From the NCBI GenBank assembly GCA_013698495.1, contig JACCUV010000195.1, forward strand, positions 1-7,728: a DNA stretch of 7,728 bases, written 5' to 3'. The stretch's first letter is position 1. Every line of letters begins with the position of its first letter. The translations under genes and the position numbers were made by a program. This document shows, piece by piece, positions 1 to 5,367 of this stretch. This DNA comes from Chloroflexia bacterium (GTDB taxonomy: Bacteria > Chloroflexota > Chloroflexia > Thermomicrobiales > UBA6265). The notes below the pieces were generated by a model. It did not search any database, was not told the origin of the DNA, and saw only the letters and a list, made by a program, of their open reading frames with translations.

Positions 1-474
1 CCTGGAGATCGCGCTATTCAGGCCGGGGAACCGGTGATCATCGACATGGGCGCGCGCGTTGGCGGCTACTGCGGCGATCTCACGCGCACGATCTGGGTGG
101 GACAACCCTCGGCCCGACTTGGCGTCATATATCGTCTGGTTGCCGAAGCCCAGGTCGCCGCGATCGCGGTGGTTGCCGCCGGTGTGGAGGCACGCCGCGT
201 TGATGGAGCGGCGAGGGACGTGTTCGCCAGGGAGAACCTCGACGAGTATTTCGTTCATGGCGCCGGACATGCCATCGGTCTGAGGATTCACGAATCTCCG
301 TTTCTTGGGCAGCTCTCGAACGACACGCTGCAAGCAGGCAACGTTGTGACTATTGAGCCGGGTTTGTACATTCCCGATTGGGGTGGAGTACGAATCGAGG
401 ATGTCGTACTTGTCGAAGACCACGGTCATACTCATCTGACCGCGGCTCCCAGGCTGCTTGACAAATTGCGCTAG
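1..474 (+). CDS. M24B metallopeptidase, Xaa-Pro aminopeptidase/dipeptidase type (5' truncated by window edge)
   Basis: This is the C-terminal 157 residues of a 'pita-bread' metallopeptidase that cleaves next to proline in peptides. The reading frame is open from base 1, so the start lies outside the window. All five dinuclear metal ligands expected for M24 are visible (numbered from the first codon in the window): Asp15 in VIIDMG, Asp26 in CGDLTRT, His90 in HGAGHAIGL, Glu119 in TIEPGLY and Glu133 in VRIEDVV. A second conserved histidine is His97. The 11-residue spacing between the two Asp ligands matches PepP. The HGxGHxIG signature and EPGLYIP favour the proline-specific M24B branch over methionine aminopeptidase. 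Whether it is PepP-like or PepQ-like cannot be told without the N-terminal domain. In Bacillus a relative (YqhT) also sits directly before efp. The 73-nt gap to efp contains a hairpin but no obvious terminator. Confidence 0.9.
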   Translation, partial: PGDRAIQAGEPVIIDMGARVGGYCGDLTRTIWVGQPSARLGVIYRLVAEAQVAAIAVVAAGVEARRVDGAARDVFARENLDEYFVHGAGHAIGLRIHESPFLGQLSNDTLQAGNVVTIEPGLYIPDWGGVRIEDVVLVEDHGHTHLTAAPRLLDKLR

Positions 475-484
475 CGCCAACCCG

Positions 485-502
485 GCACAGGATTGCCTGT
501 GC
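485..502 (+). other. Small perfect hairpin in the peptidase-efp gap
   Basis: GCACAGG (485-491) and CCTGTGC (496-502) form a perfect 7-bp stem around the tetraloop ATTG, and G484-T503 could add a wobble pair. A C-rich stretch follows instead of a T-run, so this is not a classical intrinsic terminator. It lies 11 nt after the peptidase stop and 32 nt before the efp Shine-Dalgarno. It could mark a processing site, a weak terminator or a 5' UTR structure of efp; the function is inferred only. Confidence 0.45.
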
Positions 503-533
503 TCCCCATTTCCGAAGGAACGCGACTCACAAC

Positions 534-540
534 GAGGAGG
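534..540 (+). promoter_or_regulatory. Strong ribosome binding site of efp
   Basis: GAGGAGG lies 7 nt before the ATG at 548. It fixes the efp start, although the same frame stays open upstream to a possible ATG at 458 inside the preceding gene. Confidence 0.85.
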
Positions 541-547
541 ACTTCAA

Positions 548-1108
548 ATGATCGATACAGGTGATGTTCGCAAAGGAAGCACGCTCGATATCGACGGCAA
601 ACTGGTGAAAGTTATCGATTTTTCGCACAACAAACAGGGCCGCGGCTCGGCGCAACTGCGAATGTCGCTCAAAGACCTTCGCACCGGGTCCAACACGCAG
701 GTGACGGTGATGGCCGGAACGAAGTTCCAATCTGTGCGCCTGGAACGGCAGCATGTGCAATTTCTTTATCGGGAAGGCACACACTTTCACTTCATGGACA
801 CCGAGACGTACGACCAGATCATTCTGGACGAGGTGACCGTGGCTGAGACGGCGCCGTTCTTCAAGGAGCAGGCGGTGATCGACCTGCTCACCTATAATGG
901 AGAGCCAATCGACATCGAGCTTCCAACCTCGGTGGTGTTGACAATCACCCAGACCGATCCGGGATTCAAGGGCGACACTGCCACCGGTGGCAACAAACCG
1001 GCAACACTCGAAACTGGTCTCGTGGTCAATGTGCCGCTTTTCCTGAGCGAAGGCGATCAGGTCAAGGTGGACACCAGGTCCGGCGAATACATTGAACGTG
1101 TGGGTTAG
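548..1108 (+). CDS. efp: Elongation factor P
   Basis: EF-P binds ribosomes stalled at polyproline motifs, between the P and E sites, and speeds peptide-bond formation. The 186-residue length is standard, and the start is set by GAGGAGG seven bases upstream. Three domains are visible: a KOW-like N-domain (about 1-63) and two OB domains (about 64-125 and 126-186). The C-terminal signature GDTATGG...KPATLETG followed by VDTRSGEYIERV is classic EF-P. The tip of the domain I loop, which reaches the P-site tRNA, reads HNKQGRGSA. Its tip residue is Arg32, where E. coli has the lysine modified by EpmA. Arg at this position is rhamnosylated by EarP in some proteobacteria, but it also occurs in lineages such as Thermus. 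No EarP, EpmA or EpmB gene is present here. The downstream accB starts 11 nt after the stop, suggesting co-transcription. Confidence 0.97.
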   Translation: MIDTGDVRKGSTLDIDGKLVKVIDFSHNKQGRGSAQLRMSLKDLRTGSNTQVTVMAGTKFQSVRLERQHVQFLYREGTHFHFMDTETYDQIILDEVTVAETAPFFKEQAVIDLLTYNGEPIDIELPTSVVLTITQTDPGFKGDTATGGNKPATLETGLVVNVPLFLSEGDQVKVDTRSGEYIERVG

Positions 1109-1119
1109 AGGGACGACCA

Positions 1120-1614
1120 ATGGAGAGATTTGCCGGCAACACGGTTGAAGGAACACCAATCGGCTCCACCTCCGAGACCCTCACCGGAACAGTGCGCGAA
1201 CTGATTGCGATGATGGGCAGGGGCGGTATCGCCGAACTCGATCTCTCCACCGGCGACATCTCAATCCGGCTGCGGGCGCACTCCGTGACGATTCACGGCG
1301 CCGGAACGGCGCCATCGTCCGACTCAACCAATGGCATGTCGGCGCCCGATGTCGTGGAGGGTCACATCGTCACCTCCCCCATGATCGGCACCTATTACTC
1401 GGCGCCCACTCCCGGTGAGGCGCCTTTCGTGCATGTTGGCGACGATGTCGACGTCGGTCAGGTGGTCGGAATCGTTGAAGCCATGAAGATCATGAACGAG
1501 ATCATTTCCGATCGGGCCGGCGTTGTGCTCGAGGTCCTTGTCGAGAATGCCCAGCCAGTTGAGTACGGGTCGCCCCTGATCCGTCTCGGTGAGCCTACGG
1601 ACACGCTTGCGTGA
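1120..1614 (+). CDS. accB: Biotin carboxyl carrier protein of acetyl-CoA carboxylase
   Basis: AccB carries biotin between the biotin carboxylase (AccC) and the carboxyltransferase (AccA/AccD) in the first committed step of fatty acid synthesis. The protein is 164 residues. An N-terminal segment (about 20-53, VRELIAMM...ISIRLRAH) is typical of the AccB region that contacts AccC. A short Ser/Gly/Ala-rich linker (about 55-80) follows, then the biotinyl domain (about 82-157). The biotinylation site is Lys123 within EAMKIMNEI. The 'thumb' segment APTPGEAP (about 95-102), characteristic of true acetyl-CoA carboxylase BCCP, is present. AGAGGGA just upstream of the ATG serves as ribosome binding site. 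The gene lies 11 nt after efp and overlaps xseA by four bases. The usual accC neighbour is missing and must be encoded elsewhere if the enzyme is functional. Confidence 0.95.
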   Translation: MERFAGNTVEGTPIGSTSETLTGTVRELIAMMGRGGIAELDLSTGDISIRLRAHSVTIHGAGTAPSSDSTNGMSAPDVVEGHIVTSPMIGTYYSAPTPGEAPFVHVGDDVDVGQVVGIVEAMKIMNEIISDRAGVVLEVLVENAQPVEYGSPLIRLGEPTDTLA

Positions 1615-2831
1615 GCTCCCGGATTATCCAGGTTGGATTACTGGCGACCTACCTGAGGGAACTTGTGGAAACCAACACGTTCCTGCAGGATGTCTGGGTC
1701 GAGGGCGAAGTTTCGTCGTACACCGTGCCTGGTTCCGGGCATGCATACTTCGCGATCAAGGATGAAGCGGCGGCAGTCGATTGTGTGATGTGGAAGCAAA
1801 CTCGACTGCGTCAATCGTTCCAACCAAGGGTCGGCGACAAGATTGTGGTGCACGGCGGAGCCACCGTCTACGAGAAAAATTCTCGCTTCCAGATCAAGGC
1901 CGACGTGATCCTCCCCGCCGGCGCCGGGATTCTGCAGCTTCAGCTCGAGCAACTCAAGCAGCGGCTGGACACGGAAGGACTGTTCGATCCATCTCGAAAG
2001 CGGACACTCCCACCGTTCCCGAATCGGATCGGAGTAGTGACCTCGGCCACGGGGGCGGTCTGGCACGACATTGTGCAGGTCGTCGAGCGCCGCTTTCCCC
2101 TGGTTGAATTGGTGCTTGCTCCGGCGACGGTTCAGGGGGAGCAGGCCCCCGATTCGGTGGTGGCCGCGATTCAGCGACTCCAACATGAGGATGTTGAGTT
2201 GATTCTTGTGGCGCGGGGCGGAGGTTCAGCCGAGGATCTGTGGGCGTTCAACGACGAGCGGATAGCGAGAGCGGTGTTTGCCTCTCGCGTCGCCGTGATC
2301 TCGGCGATCGGCCATGAGACCGATACGACCGTGATCGACCTGGTTGCCGATGTCCGTGCCCCCACTCCTTCGGCCGCCGCTGAAATGATGGTTCCAGACA
2401 TCTCCGCGCTGCAAGCATTTGCTCGCGATCTCGAACGTCGCTGTTTCCAATTGACACACTTCGCAATCGATCGCCGGAGGCGCGAAACCGCCGATCTTCA
2501 CCATCGTCTCACGCTGATGTCGCCCGCAACCCAGTTGGCGGCAATGCGCGCATTGCTGACCGCGGAAAGGTTTCGGATGCGGACCTCCTCAATCCGTGCA
2601 GTCGAGCGATACGCTCACGCGATTGAACGCAGTGTGGCATCGCTTGCTGCCCTCGATCCCGCCGCGCTGCTGCAACGAGGGTATGCGCATGTCACTATGC
2701 AGCCGAGCGGGGAACCTGTGCGACGGGCTGGTATGCTGAACACCGGCGACCACTTGCGCGCGACGTTTGCCGACGGATCGATTCGCGCTACGGTCGACGA
2801 CATCGACGCCATGCCTGTTCGGATCGTCTAG
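1611..2831 (+). CDS. xseA: Exodeoxyribonuclease VII large subunit
   Basis: XseA is the catalytic subunit of ExoVII. It degrades single-stranded DNA from both ends to oligonucleotides and works in mismatch repair, recombination and clearance of DNA-protein damage. The protein has 406 residues, somewhat shorter than E. coli XseA but usual for many bacteria. An N-terminal OB-fold (about 1-100, with GEVSSYT and HAYFAIKD) is followed by the catalytic domain. That domain shows GVVTSATGAVWHDI (141-154), ARGGGSAEDLWAFNDE (201-216) and ISAIGHETDTTVIDLVADVRAPTPSAAAE (230-258, hallmark residues H235, D238 and D243). A helical region (about 265-345) contains the parts expected to hold XseB, and LDPAALLQRGYAHV (348-361) starts the C-terminal cap. 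The start is a GTG in a GTGA overlap with the accB stop, which implies translational coupling. xseB follows after 9 nt. Confidence 0.96.
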   Translation: MSSRIIQVGLLATYLRELVETNTFLQDVWVEGEVSSYTVPGSGHAYFAIKDEAAAVDCVMWKQTRLRQSFQPRVGDKIVVHGGATVYEKNSRFQIKADVILPAGAGILQLQLEQLKQRLDTEGLFDPSRKRTLPPFPNRIGVVTSATGAVWHDIVQVVERRFPLVELVLAPATVQGEQAPDSVVAAIQRLQHEDVELILVARGGGSAEDLWAFNDERIARAVFASRVAVISAIGHETDTTVIDLVADVRAPTPSAAAEMMVPDISALQAFARDLERRCFQLTHFAIDRRRRETADLHHRLTLMSPATQLAAMRALLTAERFRMRTSSIRAVERYAHAIERSVASLAALDPAALLQRGYAHVTMQPSGEPVRRAGMLNTGDHLRATFADGSIRATVDDIDAMPVRIV

Positions 2832-2840
2832 AGGAACTTC

Positions 2841-3116
2841 ATGTCGATTACCCCACCGCACGTCGAGACGAATCGCGATTCGACCCAACTGTCGTTTGAG
2901 GAGGCCCTTGCCCAACTCCAGGAAGTTGTTGCTCGCCTTGAAAGTGGAGAGTTGACCCTGGAAGAGACAATCCAGACCTTTCAAAGGGGATCGGTTTTGG
3001 CGGTGCGCTGTCAGGGGATGATCGACAACGCGGAGCTACGCATCACCGAACTTGCCAGCATTGACCCGGAACGCGACGCAAGGCCTGAGCAGGCTGCCAT
3101 CCAGCTTCCCGATTAG
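2841..3116 (+). CDS. xseB: Exodeoxyribonuclease VII small subunit
   Basis: XseB is the small helical subunit. Several copies bind the helical segment of each XseA chain, and ExoVII activity needs them. The 91-residue product has the XseB core at about 17-70: SFEEALAQLQEVVARLESGELTLEE and the amphipathic helix that follows. Its family signature is the F-E-x-A-L-x-x-L-x-x-V-V-x-x-L-E-x-G-x-L-x-L-E-E pattern. About 16 poorly conserved residues precede the core and an acidic tail follows it. The start ATG has AGAGGAAC immediately upstream, overlapping the end of xseA. The close spacing to xseA should help balanced subunit production. Confidence 0.95.
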   Translation: MSITPPHVETNRDSTQLSFEEALAQLQEVVARLESGELTLEETIQTFQRGSVLAVRCQGMIDNAELRITELASIDPERDARPEQAAIQLPD

Positions 3117-3125
3117 AGCATTTTG

Positions 3126-4175
3126 ATGAACTCTGCAGACAAACCAGTCCGATCAGGAGATCCGAATGACTTGCTCCAAACCGGCAAACTCCCTGGTCCA
3201 CTCCTGGATCGCCTCGTCAACCGCTACCGGACCAAACCCGACCCGGACGTGATCGTACCACCGGGCTATGGTCGGGACGCCGCCGCAATCGACGTCGGTG
3301 GCGCCACCCCTGTCATCGTCAAGAGCGATCCGATCACGTTTGCCACGGATGGGGCGGCTCGCTATCTTGTGGCCGTCAATGCCAACGATATCGCCTGCCT
3401 TGGTGGCATACCACGGTGGTTCTCGGTTGTGCTGTTGCTTCCGGAGGGATCGTCGACCCACCAGGTCGAGACACTTTTCGCAGAGCTTCAGGAGGCGTGC
3501 GACGAGACCGGGATTTCGGTGATCGGCGGACACACCGAGGTCACCTCGGCGGTCGCACGACCGCTCTTCGTGGGCACGATGCTTGGGGTCGCCGGTCCTC
3601 GCGGTCTCCTCGTTCCCGGCGCTGCCAAGGAAGGGGACAACCTGCTCCTGACAAAGTGGATCGGAATCGAAGGGACAGCCCTGCTCGCCCGCGAACGCAC
3701 CCATGAACTCACGGCCGCGCTTGGCGCCACGGTGACTGCTCGAGCGGCCAAGCTGCTGCGCCTTCCGGGGATCAGCATCGTGCAGGACGCCGCGGCCGTA
3801 CTCGAAGCAGATGGGGTGACTGCCCTCCACGACCCCACCGAGGGCGGCGTGGCAACCGCGATTCATGAGTTGGCGGGCGCCTCGCAGTGCGGCGCCGAGA
3901 TACTCGAATCCGCCATCCCAATCCTTCCCGAGACCACAGCAATATGCGAACACTTCGGTATCGATCCTCTGGGGCTGCTCAGCTCGGGCGCGCTGCTCGT
4001 TGCCGTCGAGCCGGGCCATCGGTCCGCGGTCGTGCGTGCGGCCAGGGAACGAAACATCGCTATCGCCCATATCGGCAAGCTCACGGATGCTGCACTCGGG
4101 ATAACGAAGATCGGGGATACGGGGCGTACCGCTCTTCGGCGGTTCGATGCCGACGAAGTGGCGATGATTCTGTAG
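3126..4175 (+). CDS. HypE-like AIR-synthase (PurM) superfamily protein, orphan
   Basis: This 349-residue protein has the two-domain PurM/HypE/SelD/ThiL fold that binds ATP at a dimer interface. Visible landmarks are an N-terminal GKLPGPLLDRLV (20-31), GYGRDAAAID (47-56), KSDPITF (66-72), NANDIACLGG (85-94), GGHTEV (134-139), HDPTEGGVATAIHEL (235-249) and SSGALL (286-291). The ordering and the DPTEGG motif place it with HypE-like proteins. It lacks the C-terminal cysteine on which true HypE builds the thiocyanate/cyanide ligand of [NiFe] hydrogenase: it ends EVAMIL. No other hyp or hydrogenase genes are here, so it is probably not a hydrogenase maturase; its substrate is unknown. It starts 9 nt after xseB and looks like the last gene of the operon. 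A TTG at 3123 directly before the ATG is an equally possible start; the Shine-Dalgarno is poor. Confidence 0.8.
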   Translation: MNSADKPVRSGDPNDLLQTGKLPGPLLDRLVNRYRTKPDPDVIVPPGYGRDAAAIDVGGATPVIVKSDPITFATDGAARYLVAVNANDIACLGGIPRWFSVVLLLPEGSSTHQVETLFAELQEACDETGISVIGGHTEVTSAVARPLFVGTMLGVAGPRGLLVPGAAKEGDNLLLTKWIGIEGTALLARERTHELTAALGATVTARAAKLLRLPGISIVQDAAAVLEADGVTALHDPTEGGVATAIHELAGASQCGAEILESAIPILPETTAICEHFGIDPLGLLSSGALLVAVEPGHRSAVVRAARERNIAIAHIGKLTDAALGITKIGDTGRTALRRFDADEVAMIL

Positions 4176-4204
4176 CCGCCCCGTCAGAGCGTTTCGCGTA
4201 TTGG

Positions 4205-4232
4205 TTGCAATAACGTGGGCAAGATGTATGTT
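4205..4232 (+). promoter_or_regulatory. Weak sigma70-type promoter candidate for the asparaginase-family gene
   Basis: TTGCAA (4205-4210) and TATGTT (4227-4232) are separated by 16 nt. Each matches the housekeeping consensus at 4 of 6 positions. It is placed correctly to transcribe the gene at 4389, with a leader of roughly 150 nt, but it overlaps the small hairpin and the edge of the repeat. Matches of this quality arise often by chance. Confidence 0.2.
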
Positions 4233-4314
4233 GTCATTCCGGCCCAGAGCGCAGTCGAAGGAAGGAGAGTTCTTGAGGTCTCCCCCGGACCACACGTGGC
4301 TCGTCAAGTATTGC
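4225..4314 (+). repeat. Dispersed-repeat-like intergenic element, copy A
   Basis: This element begins TGTATGTTG (4225-4233). It continues with CATTCC (4235-4240) and GAGCGCAGTCGAAGGA (4247-4262), a sequence resembling the GTCATTCCGAGCGCAG...GAAGGA-type intergenic repeats I recall from many bacterial genomes. It then runs through TGAGGTCTC (4274-4282), CCCG, CCAC and TGG (4283-4299). The same ordered blocks TGTATGTTG, GGCC, TGAGGTCTC, CCCG, CCAC and TGG occur on the other strand at 7589-7549. That makes a shared origin likely. Blocks CGTC (4302-4305) and TATTGC (4309-4314) may extend the similarity. The right boundary is uncertain. Confidence 0.45.
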
Positions 4315-4388
4315 GGCACCCGCCGCCAACATCGTGGAATCACTGTGCGCGGTCAGCAACGAAAACAATGAACAGGATAGGGTGATTC

Positions 4389-5345
4389 ATGACCGGGATT
4401 GTTGTTGCATCGGCCAACGGCAGAATTGGGATCGAAACGGCGGTGGACGTGTTGCGAGCAGGAGATTCGGCGCTGGACGCCGTGATTGCGGGAACGCGCC
4501 TCGTCGAGGCGAATCCGGAGGATCACACAGTCGGGTACTCGGGTCTGCCCAATCTCCTCGGGGAGGTCGAACTCGACGCCAGCGTGATGGAAGGTCGCGG
4601 TTTGCGCGCCGGTAGCGTGGGCGCGCTCAAGGGCTATCAGGACGCGGTCGATCTTGCCCGGACGGTGATGGACGAGCTCCCACACGTCCTGATCGCCGGC
4701 GAGGGTGCGGCGCGCCTTGCACATGAAACCGGCCTGCACCCACGTGACCTGCTTACGCCCGAGGCCGAAACCATTTGGCGCGAACGGCTGGGTACCGATC
4801 ACGATACGCAGGATGCAAGCAGCCGATATCTCTCGCGACTGCGCGAGATCGTCCGCGCAACCGCATCCGACGCCGATCTCGCATCGAGCGGCGAGCCTCC
4901 TCACGGAACGGTGAATTTTCTGGCGCGAGATCGCGCCGGCGACATAGCCGCCGCCGTCAGCACCTCTGGTTGGGCGTGGAAATACCCGGGTCGAATGGGC
5001 GATTCACCGGTCATCGGGGCCGGAAACTATGCCGACAACCGCTGGGGCGCCGCAGCCTGCACCGGTCGTGGGGAAATGGCGCAGCGTTGCTGCACAGCCC
5101 ACAGTGTCGTCACCTTCATGCGATTCGGGCTGTCGCTCGAGGACGCCTTGCGCATGGCGATGACCGACCTCGCGCATCTCGACGATCCTTACGCCAGCGA
5201 AATGAACATCGTGGCGCTGGACAAGGATGGCGTCCCTGGGGCAGCATCGACCGCGCGCGGCAAAACCTACGTGGTCATGAGCGAAGACATGTCCGCACCC
5301 GAGGAACGAACAAGGACGATCGTTCCCGTCGAGGGAGCCTCCTGA
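4389..5345 (+). CDS. Ntn-hydrolase of the aspartylglucosaminidase / isoaspartyl peptidase (asparaginase 2) family
   Basis: This 318-residue protein belongs to the T2 threonine Ntn-hydrolases, which are made as inactive precursors. They cleave themselves before a threonine that becomes the nucleophile. The likely nucleophile is Thr174 in PPHGTVNFLA, giving an alpha chain of about 173 residues and a beta chain of about 145. The N-terminal half has DHTVGYSGLPN (45-55) and ELDASVMEGRGLRAGSVGAL (61-80), typical of the glycosylasparaginase-like branch. The beta part has STSGWAWKYPGRMGDSPVIGAGNYAD (191-216) and CTGRGE (224-229), the substrate-binding and oxyanion elements of the family. Family members hydrolyse N4-GlcNAc-asparagine, L-asparagine or beta-aspartyl peptides; which one applies cannot be read here. 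No signal peptide is visible, so it is probably cytoplasmic. AGGATAGGG upstream is a modest ribosome binding site. It converges on rho with only 22 nt between stops. Confidence 0.88.
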   Translation: MTGIVVASANGRIGIETAVDVLRAGDSALDAVIAGTRLVEANPEDHTVGYSGLPNLLGEVELDASVMEGRGLRAGSVGALKGYQDAVDLARTVMDELPHVLIAGEGAARLAHETGLHPRDLLTPEAETIWRERLGTDHDTQDASSRYLSRLREIVRATASDADLASSGEPPHGTVNFLARDRAGDIAAAVSTSGWAWKYPGRMGDSPVIGAGNYADNRWGAAACTGRGEMAQRCCTAHSVVTFMRFGLSLEDALRMAMTDLAHLDDPYASEMNIVALDKDGVPGAASTARGKTYVVMSEDMSAPEERTRTIVPVEGAS

Positions 5346-5367
5346 TCAGAGGATCGGACAAGCTCCG

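Larger units (their letters stand above)
4176..4388. other. 213-nt intergenic region between the HypE-like gene and the asparaginase-family gene
   Basis: No coding sequence is supported here. Just after the HypE-like stop, CGTATTG (4197-4203) can pair with CAATAACG (4208-4215) with one bulged A around a GTTG loop. No T-run follows, so it is at best a weak terminator. The rest holds a promoter candidate (4205-4232), a dispersed-repeat-like element (4225-4314) and about 75 nt of unremarkable sequence leading to the next start. Confidence 0.6.

Noticed and set aside
3153..4343. A 396-codon open frame on the minus strand opposite the HypE-like gene
   Set aside because: It covers almost all of a well-supported plus-strand gene and shows no family resemblance. 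Long antisense frames are common in GC-rich DNA.
5334..5366. A bidirectional terminator between the convergent genes
   Set aside because: The stem is only 5 bp with a 23-nt loop and has no T-run on either strand.
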